A stretch of 64,000 nt of DNA, taken from the NCBI RefSeq assembly GCF_943913405.1, contig NZ_CALTYA010000015.1:1-64000 (forward strand). Reading direction: 5' to 3'. Source of the DNA: an uncultured Flavobacterium sp. (GTDB lineage Bacteria; Bacteroidota; Bacteroidia; Flavobacteriales; Flavobacteriaceae). This document shows positions 52,341 through 60,240 of the stretch, one piece after another (the stretch's first letter is position 1; every line of letters begins with the position of its first letter). The translations under genes and the position numbers were made by a program. Under the pieces are notes generated by a model. That model was not told the DNA's origin and made no database searches. It saw only the letters and a program-made list of their open reading frames with translations.

Positions 52341-54215
52341 TTATTCCAAATTATCTTTTCTCAAATTATCGCTTTCCCAAGCATGATCGCCCGGCCCAAC
52401 TGGATTGAACAAATCGGTTTTGAATAACTGTTCCTGCATTTCAATTTCTTCCATTGCAGAAATCATGAATGCTTTTTTATCATGTCGTTTCTTAGCCAAT
52501 CTGAAAATTGCTTCTTCGTCATGTTTGATAAAATGCTGTCCTTGTCGCATGGCGGAATAACGGCGATGTCCCATAAAAACCAAGGCATCAACACCAAGAT
52601 GAACCGCACTGTACAAATTCTCACGATAAATACTTTCCAATCCCATATCGACCAATTCAAAAGCATCATTTCTGTTTCTGGCTCTCGCTAAAATTTTCAA
52701 ATGCGGAAAATGCTTTTTCAGCAATTCAATTACAATTAAATTCGCCGTCGGATTATCAATTGCCGCAATGAATAATTTTGCATTTTCACAACCTGCAGCT
52801 TTCAATAATTCCAACCGAGTTGCGTCGCCATAATACACTTTGAAGCCCATTTTTCTTAATAAATCTACTCGGTCAGAATCCATGTCGAGAATTGTGGCAG
52901 GAATTCCGTTGTTTTTTAAAAGCCTTCCGATTGTGCTTCCGAAGTTTCCAAAACCAGCAATTATTATATCATTGTGCTCGTTTATTTCATCGTATTTGTC
53001 TGATTGTTTTTCTTTTACGCCAAAATACGGATCAATCAAACGCTCATTAATTAATAGTAAAAAAGGCGTGGAAATCATGCTGATTGCAATAATCGCCATA
53101 ATCTGATTTGCCAGCATATTCGGAATAATATTCAATTCCATAGAAAAACTCATGATGACAAAACCGAATTCTCCGGCCTGGCTTAAACCGATCGCAAAAA
53201 GAAAATTTTGGTCGATTCGTTTCTTGTATAATTTCCCAATTCCTAAGAAAACAAAAAACTTAATCATCGTCAGAATAAATCCGAAAACCAATATAAAAGC
53301 GGGATTGTCAATAATCAACTGAAAATTAATAGAAGCGCCAACGCCAATGAAAAACAAGCCCAAAAGCAAGCCTTTAAACGGAGCAATATCGCCTTCCAGT
53401 TCATGCCTAAATTCTGAATTTGCCAAAACGACTCCCGCCATAAAAGCACCCAAAGCCGGACTCAATCCCACCAATTGCATCAAATAAGAAACCGACAAAA
53501 CCAATAGCAACGCAGAAGCCGTAAACAATTCCTGCAATCTAGTTTTCGCAATCACATGAAGCAACGGGACAATCAGAAATCTTCCGCCGACATATATCGC
53601 AACAATCGTCCCAATCACAATCAAAGTCTGCAACGAGCCGTCTAAGTTCGAAATCAGAGAATGGTGCAAATCATCATCAGGAATTACATTGGAACCCGAA
53701 ACAAGCAAAGGAATTATCGCCAAAATCGGAATCACAGCAATATCTTGAAACAATAAAACCGCAAAAGAAGAACGCCCGACAGAAGTCTGTGACAAGCCTT
53801 TTTCCTTCAAAGTTTGCAAGACAATCGCCGTGGAAGATAACGCCAAGGCCAATGAAATGGTCAAAGCCGTCTGCCAATTCCAGTCAAAAATTATCGAACA
53901 GCAAATAAAAATGACCAGCGAAGTAATTACAACTTGAAGTGAACCCATTCCCAAAATGAACCGTCGCATTTTCCAAAATTTGTAAGGATCCAATTCCAAT
54001 CCAATCAAAAATAGCATCATTACGACGCCAAATTCTGCAAAATGCATCAAATCCTGTCCTTCTGAACCAATAAATCCCAACACAAACGGCCCGATAATTA
54101 TCCCCGAAAAAAGATAGCCCAAAATAGAGCTCAAGCCAATTTTCTTTGCAATCGGAACGCAAATCACAGCTGCTGCCAGATAAATTATCGCTTGAAGAAA
54201 AAAGTTATTTTCCAT
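52341..54215 (-). CDS. CPA2-family cation:proton antiporter with TrkA-N domain (Kef type)
   Basis: A 624-residue inner-membrane protein: about 12 hydrophobic segments in the first 390 residues (CPA2 transporter with LSSTAIVLQTLKEKGL and GAFMAGVVLANSEF), then a cytosolic RCK/TrkA-N domain with the NAD-site DIIIAGFGNFGSTIGRLL near residue 400. It resembles the glutathione-gated K+ efflux system KefB/KefC. The gene overlaps by 11 bases the next upstream gene, a KefF-like oxidoreductase, its usual ancillary protein. It may protect against electrophiles. Confidence 0.93.
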   Translation of the reverse strand: MENNFFLQAIIYLAAAVICVPIAKKIGLSSILGYLFSGIIIGPFVLGFIGSEGQDLMHFAEFGVVMMLFLIGLELDPYKFWKMRRFILGMGSLQVVITSLVIFICCSIIFDWNWQTALTISLALALSSTAIVLQTLKEKGLSQTSVGRSSFAVLLFQDIAVIPILAIIPLLVSGSNVIPDDDLHHSLISNLDGSLQTLIVIGTIVAIYVGGRFLIVPLLHVIAKTRLQELFTASALLLVLSVSYLMQLVGLSPALGAFMAGVVLANSEFRHELEGDIAPFKGLLLGLFFIGVGASINFQLIIDNPAFILVFGFILTMIKFFVFLGIGKLYKKRIDQNFLFAIGLSQAGEFGFVIMSFSMELNIIPNMLANQIMAIIAISMISTPFLLLINERLIDPYFGVKEKQSDKYDEINEHNDIIIAGFGNFGSTIGRLLKNNGIPATILDMDSDRVDLLRKMGFKVYYGDATRLELLKAAGCENAKLFIAAIDNPTANLIVIELLKKHFPHLKILARARNRNDAFELVDMGLESIYRENLYSAVHLGVDALVFMGHRRYSAMRQGQHFIKHDEEAIFRLAKKRHDKKAFMISAMEEIEMQEQLFKTDLFNPVGPGDHAWESDNLRKDNLE

Positions 54216-54816
54216 TGTTTTCTACCGTTTTCATCCAGTCATTCAAATAGTTAAATTCGTGAATCTGTCTCAGGTTTAGTTCTGTGTTTTCCAAATATTC
54301 AAGAAGCTTTCTATACAAAATTCCACTGTTTCTATACATTTCTTCATCCATTTTATGCGTTCCATGAATCACAAATGGAGGCAGATATTCCATCCGGCAA
54401 ACTTTCGCAGTTTGTTTAAACGGTTCTAAAAGTTCTAAGATAGTATGATTTTCGCGTCCTTCTGCACAATAATTTTCTTGATTTCCACCAGTCGTGATTG
54501 CTTGAAAAATCACTTTATCTTGCAACGCAAATCCATATTTTCCATAAGCCCAGCCATATTCCAAAACCATGTCAATCCACTGTTTCAGCAGTGGCGGACA
54601 GCTATACCAATACATCGGATGGTGCCAGATCACCACATCATGCAGGTTCAATAATTCCTGCTCTCTCTTCACATTTATATCAAAATCAGGATACGTTTCA
54701 TACAAATCATGAAAAGTAATATTCTCTGAGTTAGGAATATTTTCTACCAAAGCCTTATTAGCCGATGATTTTTCATACAATGGATGAGCAAAAAGAATCA
54801 GAATTTTGTTTGACAT
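54205..54816 (-). CDS. NAD(P)H-dependent oxidoreductase, KefF-like
   Basis: A 203-residue flavodoxin-like quinone reductase (ILILFAHPLYEKSSANKALVE, HPMYWYSCPPLLKQWIDMVLEYGWAYG, TTGGNQENY). KefF in enteric bacteria binds KefC and is needed for full activity. The 11-base overlap with the antiporter gene supports the same partnership. It could equally be a general quinone reductase. A dispersed repeat (copy D) lies directly upstream. Confidence 0.9.
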   Translation of the reverse strand: MSNKILILFAHPLYEKSSANKALVENIPNSENITFHDLYETYPDFDINVKREQELLNLHDVVIWHHPMYWYSCPPLLKQWIDMVLEYGWAYGKYGFALQDKVIFQAITTGGNQENYCAEGRENHTILELLEPFKQTAKVCRMEYLPPFVIHGTHKMDEEMYRNSGILYRKLLEYLENTELNLRQIHEFNYLNDWMKTVENNGK

Positions 54817-54829
54817 TTTTTATTTTTTA

Positions 54830-54983
54830 GAAGCTATTTCCCGCTTTTTGCTACAAGTCCTCATTTTAAAATCTTTTTTTGCAAGCCACAAAACGTCCCG
54901 AAGCTTCGGGACCTTCGGTCGCTGTTTTGAGTCAGCAAAAAATAGATTTTAAAACTCCGGGCTTTCCACTACAATCGGGGCTA
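54830..54983 (+). repeat. dispersed intergenic repeat, copy D
   Basis: The longest copy. Ends GAAGCTATTTCCCGC and CCACTACAATCGGGGCTA match the others. The centre has ATTTTAAAATCT...GCAAGC against GC...AGATTTTAAAA, enclosing CCCGAAGCTTCGGG. It sits between two minus-strand genes. Confidence 0.8.
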
Positions 54984-55059
54984 GTGACTCTTTGTCGATA
55001 CACGTTGTGGCAACACGGTAGTTAAATATCCGAAAAAAAAATTACAATTCGAAAAAAAA

Positions 55060-55097
55060 ATCCCGAGCTGAAATGAAACATTCCAATCTCGGGATCT
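55060..55097 (-). terminator. terminator of purB
   Basis: ATCCCGAG (55060-55067) and CTCGGGAT (55088-55095); on the minus strand a run of T's follows. Inside the loop is a second, smaller hairpin. Confidence 0.8.
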
Positions 55098-55117
55098 TGA
55101 TATTTTATTTTAAGATC

Positions 55118-56464
55118 TTAAACTCCCAAATAATTGCTTGGCGTGATTACCAACAATTCATTTTTGATTTCATCAGAAACGGCTAAAGTTCCGATAAATT
55201 CATGAATAGATTCTTTGTTCATCACAGCATTTGTTCGAGTCAAGCCTTTCAAAGCTTCATACGGATTTGGATAACCTTCTCTTCTCAAAATCGTCTGAAT
55301 CGCTTCGGCAACAACTGCCCAGTTTTTCTCTAAATCTTCTGCAAATTTTGGAGCGTTCAAAAGTAATTTATTCAAACCTTTCAAAGTCGCTTCAAAACCG
55401 ATGATTGTGTGTCCGATTGGCACACCAACGTTTCTTAAAACAGTTGAATCTGTCAAATCTCTTTGCAATCTTGACAAAGGTAATTTTGCCGAAAGATGCT
55501 CAAAAATAGCATTGGCAATTCCCAGATTTCCTTCAGAATTTTCAAAATCAATCGGGTTTACTTTGTGTGGCATTGCAGAAGAACCAACTTCTCCTTCTTT
55601 AATCTTTTGCTTGAAATAATCCATGGAAACATAGGTCCAAATATCTCTGTCCAAGTCAATTATAATTGTGTTTATTCTTTTTAGCGCATCAAAAAACGCT
55701 GCGAAATGATCGTAATGTTCGATTTGCGTAGTAGGAAAAGAATGTTGCAAACCTAAATTTCCTTCCACAAATTTTTTCCCGAATTCTTTCCAGTCGATGT
55801 TTTTGTAAGCCACGTGATGTGCGTTGAAATTTCCTGTCGCGCCTCCAAATTTAGCCGCAAAAGGAATATTGAAAAGCAGACGCATTTGTTCTTCCAAACG
55901 TTCCACGAAAACCGCGATTTCTTTTCCTAAGCGAGTAGGAGAGGCCGGCTGTCCGTGAGTTCTTGCCAACATCGGAATGTCTTTCCACTCTACGCTTAAT
56001 TCTTTTAATTTTGAAGTAAGTTCAATCAAAGACTTCAAATAAACTTCCTGAAAAGCTTCTTTTGTCGATAACGGAATCGCTGTATTGTTGATGTCCTGAG
56101 AAGTCAATCCAAAGTGGATGAATTCTTTATATTCTGATAAACCCAAATTGTCAAAAGCAGTTTTGATGAAATATTCCACCGCTTTTACATCGTGGTTTGT
56201 CGTTTTTTCAATGTCTTTGATTGCTTGTGCATCTTCCGTTGAGAAATTTTTATAGATATTTCTCAAGCTATCAAATAACGAAGCGTCCACATTTTTCAAT
56301 TGCGGTAGCGGAATTTCGCACAAGGAAATAAAATATTCAATTTCCACCAAAACACGGTATTTGATCAGTGCTTCTTCCGAAAAATAATTTGAAAGTGATT
56401 TTGTTTTGCTTCTATACCGTCCGTCGATTGGCGATATAGCGTTTAGTTCAGTTAGAATTGCCAT
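55118..56464 (-). CDS. purB: adenylosuccinate lyase
   Basis: PurB acts twice in purine synthesis, releasing fumarate to form AICAR and AMP. From ATG 56464 it is 448 residues (MAILTELNAISPIDGRYRSK). A longer ORF to 56491 overlaps the promoter -7 box and is rejected. The fumarase/aspartase superfamily signature is GSSAMPHKVNPIDFENSEGN, with catalytic His in TSQDINN and ARTHGQPA. It is the long PurB form found in Gram-negative bacteria. It has its own terminator and promoter, so it is a single-gene unit. Confidence 0.97.
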   Translation of the reverse strand: MAILTELNAISPIDGRYRSKTKSLSNYFSEEALIKYRVLVEIEYFISLCEIPLPQLKNVDASLFDSLRNIYKNFSTEDAQAIKDIEKTTNHDVKAVEYFIKTAFDNLGLSEYKEFIHFGLTSQDINNTAIPLSTKEAFQEVYLKSLIELTSKLKELSVEWKDIPMLARTHGQPASPTRLGKEIAVFVERLEEQMRLLFNIPFAAKFGGATGNFNAHHVAYKNIDWKEFGKKFVEGNLGLQHSFPTTQIEHYDHFAAFFDALKRINTIIIDLDRDIWTYVSMDYFKQKIKEGEVGSSAMPHKVNPIDFENSEGNLGIANAIFEHLSAKLPLSRLQRDLTDSTVLRNVGVPIGHTIIGFEATLKGLNKLLLNAPKFAEDLEKNWAVVAEAIQTILRREGYPNPYEALKGLTRTNAVMNKESIHEFIGTLAVSDEIKNELLVITPSNYLGV

Positions 56465-56488
56465 TTTGTGTTGTTGTTCAAGTAAGCG

Positions 56489-56496
56489 CAAATATA
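56489..56496 (-). promoter_or_regulatory. -7 promoter element of purB
   Basis: On the minus strand it reads TATATTTG; the ATG at 56464 lies about 20 bases beyond the expected transcription start. Confidence 0.65.
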
Positions 56497-56562
56497 CTTT
56501 ATATGAACGAAGTATAAAAGATAATTGCGAATTGGATTGTGATAAATCTTTAAAAAATTACT

Positions 56563-57252
56563 TTATTTTTCTGCCAATATTTCTTTTAAGATTTCCATTC
56601 CTTTGGAAGCGGTTTCGGCAATAACTTTTAAAGGATTTTTCAAGTTTGGAATTTTAGCTGGATTCAAGTCGATATAGAATAATTTGGCTTCTGGTTTTGC
56701 AAAATCAATCAGTCCCGCAGCTGGATAAACTTGCAATGAAGTTCCGATTATGACCAAATAATCAGCTTGCATTGTGATTGTTGCAGCTTCTTCTAAAGCA
56801 GGAACGGCTTCTCCAAACCAAACAATATGCGGACGAAGTTGGTTTCCGTTTTCGTCAAAATGTCCTAGATTTAAATCCTCTTTCCAGTCTAAAATATAGT
56901 TTTCGTTTTTTGTGCTTCTTGCTTTTAACAATTCGCCATGGAGATGCAGGACGTTTTTGCTTCCTGCGCGTTCGTGCAAATCGTCTACGTTTTGAGTTAT
57001 GATATGAACATCAAAATCAGCTTCCAATTCAGCTAAAATTTCGTGTGCACGATTTGGCTTTACTTCTTTAAGTTGCTGTCTTCTTTTATTGTAAAAATCT
57101 AAAACTAGTTCTTGGTTTTTATGCCAGCCTTCTGGTGAAGCGACTTCCATGACGTCATGCCCTTCCCAAAGTCCGTCTGAATCACGGAATGTTTTTATGC
57201 CGCTTTCTGCGCTGATTCCGGCTCCTGACAAAATAACTAATTTCTTTTTCAT
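56563..57252 (-). CDS. cobB: SIR2-family NAD-dependent protein deacylase (cysteine-free)
   Basis: A 229-residue sirtuin: GAGISAESGIKTFRD, catalytic His in LHLHGELL, TQNVDDLHERAG, and GTSLQVYPAAG. The YNKRR motif (Tyr and Arg spaced by two residues) is the acyl-binding pair of class III (SIRT5/CobB) enzymes that also remove succinyl groups. The whole protein contains no cysteine at all, so the four-cysteine zinc site of the classic sirtuin small domain is missing. The 229-residue length is typical of CobB. Confidence 0.93.
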   Translation of the reverse strand: MKKKLVILSGAGISAESGIKTFRDSDGLWEGHDVMEVASPEGWHKNQELVLDFYNKRRQQLKEVKPNRAHEILAELEADFDVHIITQNVDDLHERAGSKNVLHLHGELLKARSTKNENYILDWKEDLNLGHFDENGNQLRPHIVWFGEAVPALEEAATITMQADYLVIIGTSLQVYPAAGLIDFAKPEAKLFYIDLNPAKIPNLKNPLKVIAETASKGMEILKEILAEK

Positions 57253-57347
57253 TGGAATTTCTTTTTTTTGGAATTTGTATAAACTTAAAATGTCTTATAT
57301 GGTGTTGAATTTACCATATAAGACATATAAGTTGCAAATATTTTATA

Positions 57348-58130
57348 TTACGCTTTTCCTAACGTATAAAGTTGTTCTAAAGTTGGCGAAGCGCTTCCTC
57401 CGGCTGGTTCCAAAGTAATTCCGAAAGCTTCCGCTTCATTAGCATTTTCAACAGTAAAGACTTTCTTTGAATTTCCTTTGAAATTATCCAAAAGACCAAT
57501 GCTTGTCGGTGTTAACGGATTTAATTTCAAAGCCCAAACTTGATAAACCATGCCTTCAGGAGGTTCAGGTAATCCGGAAGCATCGATGTGAACCGCTTTT
57601 GTATTTTTGTTCCAATATGCTTTTGCAAAAGATTCTGGCGAAACTTCTTGTCCGGCCAAAGCAATTACAGCATTGTTGTTGTCGCGAACAATTGCAAGCA
57701 CATTTTCACTTTCCTTATTTTTCAATTGCAGGTCAACTACTGATTCTTGCAATTTGCTTTTTTCAGTTTCGACGTTGACAATTGTAGTTTCTTTATCATC
57801 CAATTGTTTGTATTGGTAGCCAATTCCTATCAATAATAAAATTGAAGCGGCCCAGCCCAAATAAAGGAAAATATTAGATTTTGGCTTGATATCGACAACA
57901 CCGTGTTTCAGCATCAAGGCTTGTCTTATTTTTTCATAATTTTCTGAAGATAAAAACGGCGAAACGCTTTCTGAAAAATTGATAACCGCTTTTTCTATCG
58001 AAATAATTTCGTTTTTGATGTCTTCATCGTTTTCTGCCATTTTAGTGACTGCATTGAATTCGGCTTCGTCTAAACGCCCGAAAACATAAAGTTCTAAAAT
58101 TCCTGAGTCTATATATTCTTGCTTGTCCAT
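57348..58130 (-). CDS. anti-sigma factor (RskA-like)
   Basis: A 260-residue membrane protein: a cytoplasmic N-terminal anti-sigma domain (ELYVFGRLDEAEFNAVTKMAENDEDI), a membrane helix near 84-105 (IFLYLGWAASILLLIGIGY), a short coiled coil, then an extracytoplasmic RskA domain (AYWNKNTKAVHIDASGLPEPPEGMVYQVW). No zinc-binding His-Cys-Cys motif is seen. The start shares one base with the stop of the sigma gene (translationally coupled). It most likely holds that sigma factor at the membrane until an envelope signal triggers release. Confidence 0.9.
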   Translation of the reverse strand: MDKQEYIDSGILELYVFGRLDEAEFNAVTKMAENDEDIKNEIISIEKAVINFSESVSPFLSSENYEKIRQALMLKHGVVDIKPKSNIFLYLGWAASILLLIGIGYQYKQLDDKETTIVNVETEKSKLQESVVDLQLKNKESENVLAIVRDNNNAVIALAGQEVSPESFAKAYWNKNTKAVHIDASGLPEPPEGMVYQVWALKLNPLTPTSIGLLDNFKGNSKKVFTVENANEAEAFGITLEPAGGSASPTLEQLYTLGKA

Positions 58131-58660
58131 TATACTTTTAAAAAGTTTCTTAAGTCGTTAATGCAATTTCTATTTTGCGTTTTTACGGTTCCGAGTGGAA
58201 TTTCTAATTCTTCTGATGCTTCCTGTTGCGTGTAGCCTTTGAAAAATAATAAATCAATGATTTGGATGCATTTTGGTTTTAATTTCTTTACAAATTCTCG
58301 AATGCCGATCGTGTCAATTCGATTTGTCAATTTGTTACTGTCATCTAGCAGATGTACGAAATTATCAGAAGATAGGTTTTTTTGGCTATTGTTAAAACCT
58401 TTAGAACGAAGCTTGTCGATAGAAGTATTTCGGGCAATATTTAAGATCCAGGTATAGAATCTTCCCTTGCTTTCATTATAGCTGTCGATGTTTTTCCATA
58501 TTTTCACAAACGTTTCTTGAAGCACATCTTCGGCTTCTTCGGTATCCCGAATTAGGTTGTGAATGACGCTAAAAAGACTTTTTGAGTACATATCATATAA
58601 AAGGGTGAATGCTCTGTCGTCTTTTTTGTAAATTTGTGGTAGCAATTCTTCTTGTGTCAT
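58130..58660 (-). CDS. ECF-subfamily RNA polymerase sigma factor
   Basis: A 176-residue sigma-70-family protein: region 2 (DRAFTLLYDMYSKSLFSVIHNLI, EEAEDVLQETFVKIWKNID) and region 4 (IIDLLFFKGYTQQEASEELEIPLGTVKTQNRN). It is coupled with the anti-sigma gene downstream. Neighbours give no clue to the regulon, and no autoregulatory promoter is apparent by eye. Confidence 0.94.
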   Translation of the reverse strand: MTQEELLPQIYKKDDRAFTLLYDMYSKSLFSVIHNLIRDTEEAEDVLQETFVKIWKNIDSYNESKGRFYTWILNIARNTSIDKLRSKGFNNSQKNLSSDNFVHLLDDSNKLTNRIDTIGIREFVKKLKPKCIQIIDLLFFKGYTQQEASEELEIPLGTVKTQNRNCINDLRNFLKV

Positions 58661-58716
58661 AACAGTTTTTTGGTGTAGCCAATTTAAGAATTCTATTTTA
58701 CAATATCAATATTTAT

Positions 58717-59394
58717 ATGAAAGAAAATATCGCAAAAAGAGAATATCTTGCTTATTTAGAGGAATTTATTACCGAAAACAGAAAAGAAAAGTTCTTAAAA
58801 GTTCTTGATCAGCGAACAAATCATTTTACAATTGCCATAGAAGATGTTTTTCAGTTGCACAATACAAGTGCCGTAATGCGAAGCTGTGAAGTCTTTGGAA
58901 TCCAAAATCTGCAGGTTGTGGAAGAGAAATATGGAAAAAGCATTGATAAGGAAATTGCGATGGGCGCTCAAAAATGGGTTGACGTCAATCGATATGGCTC
59001 TAATTTAGAATGCGTTAAGGCTTTAAAAGAAAAAGGCTACCAAATTATAGCAACAACGCCACATGAAAATGATTGTTTGTTGGATGATTTCGATATTTCA
59101 AAACCTTCGGCAATCTTTTTTGGAACAGAAAGAGATGGTCTGTCTGAGGAAATTATGAAGGAAGCCGACGGATTTTTAAAAATTCCGATGGCTGGTTTTA
59201 CCGAAAGCCTGAATATTTCTGTTTCAGCAGCAATTATCATCCAAAATATCATGAGCCGATTGAGAAAGTCAGATTTAGACTGGAAGCTTTCTGATGAAGA
59301 AATGATTTCCAGAAGATTAGACTGGACGAAAAACTCGATAAAAGATATTAAGCGAATCGAGCAGCGCTATAAAGAAATTAATAATTTGGTGTAA
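58717..59394 (+). CDS. trmH: TrmH-family RNA 2'-O-methyltransferase
   Basis: A 225-residue SpoU/TrmH methyltransferase with knotted SAM site: FGTERDGLSEEIMK, then IPMAGFTESLNISVSAAI at the C-terminal knot, and NTSAVMRSCEVFGIQ early on. The N-terminal extension and C-terminal helices (KRIEQRYKEIN) fit TrmH (tRNA Gm18) rather than rRNA methylase RlmB. Convergent with a carboxypeptidase-regulatory-domain gene, with just 0 bases between the ends. Confidence 0.9.
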   Translation: MKENIAKREYLAYLEEFITENRKEKFLKVLDQRTNHFTIAIEDVFQLHNTSAVMRSCEVFGIQNLQVVEEKYGKSIDKEIAMGAQKWVDVNRYGSNLECVKALKEKGYQIIATTPHENDCLLDDFDISKPSAIFFGTERDGLSEEIMKEADGFLKIPMAGFTESLNISVSAAIIIQNIMSRLRKSDLDWKLSDEEMISRRLDWTKNSIKDIKRIEQRYKEINNLV

Positions 59395-60153
59395 CTATTT
59401 CTTTCCTTTCAAGATTTTATATTCTTCATAACAGTCATTAATCGCATCCATGATCTGAAGATCGTTTGCTGTTTTAATGAAAGATTCAGAGTAATTGCAA
59501 CGCTCTAGAATCTCAGAAATTTCAGTAGAAGTAACGCCTAAAAGTGCTCCCAAAGTTTCTCTGTCAAATTTTGAAGCAAGAAGATTTTTTACGGCATCGT
59601 CTTTTTTCATTTCCTTCAAGCGCTTTAATTCCGTAGGTTTTTTTCCAAAGAAATTATAAAGCATATCTGCCGGATTAAAAATAGAGCCCATGACTCTTGA
59701 GAAAGCATTTGGAGAGTATTCGCCAGCCTCATATCCGGATGAAAGCCCAGAAATACTATAGCGGTAATTCTCTTTTATAGGAATGATTTTGTAGTCGATT
59801 TCCAAATAACCAGTCAAATTATATTGATTGATAACAACTTCTTCAAGCGCATACGCTTTTTCAGTCATTCTGATTTTGGTGCTTTTTGTTTTAACCCAGT
59901 CATTAGTTACTCTGACCTTAATGGATTTATATCCCAATGTAGAAATATGTAGCGTATCGTTGACTTCCGCAGGGATTTCGAAATAACCGCTTGGGTTAGT
60001 CGTTGTACCTTTTACCTTATTAATGTTGATGATGCTTACGTCGGCCATTGGCAACATATTCACGTCATTAATTACGGTAGCTGAAATTTTTGTATCCTGC
60101 GCAAATGCTGCGCTGGTGAGGAGGAGGAAAAAGAAAACTGCAAAATATCTCAT
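59395..60153 (-). CDS. exported carboxypeptidase-like regulatory-domain protein
   Basis: A 252-residue secreted protein: signal peptide MRYFAVFFFLLLTSAAFA, then a CarboxypepD_reg-like beta-sandwich (KISATVINDVNMLPMADVSIININ, then GYFEIPAEVNDTLHISTLGYKS). The C-terminal part (from about 105) is not recognised. Similar N-domains are found on TonB receptors; here no receptor barrel follows. The stop codon directly abuts that of the convergent TrmH gene. Confidence 0.8.
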   Translation of the reverse strand: MRYFAVFFFLLLTSAAFAQDTKISATVINDVNMLPMADVSIININKVKGTTTNPSGYFEIPAEVNDTLHISTLGYKSIKVRVTNDWVKTKSTKIRMTEKAYALEEVVINQYNLTGYLEIDYKIIPIKENYRYSISGLSSGYEAGEYSPNAFSRVMGSIFNPADMLYNFFGKKPTELKRLKEMKKDDAVKNLLASKFDRETLGALLGVTSTEISEILERCNYSESFIKTANDLQIMDAINDCYEEYKILKGKK

Positions 60154-60240
60154 AGCCTTGTTGAATGGCGTTAAAAGTAATAAAACTCTTTAAGATATTT
60201 TGCAGTCTCAGTATAATTATAAGAAAATTAACTAAATAAA

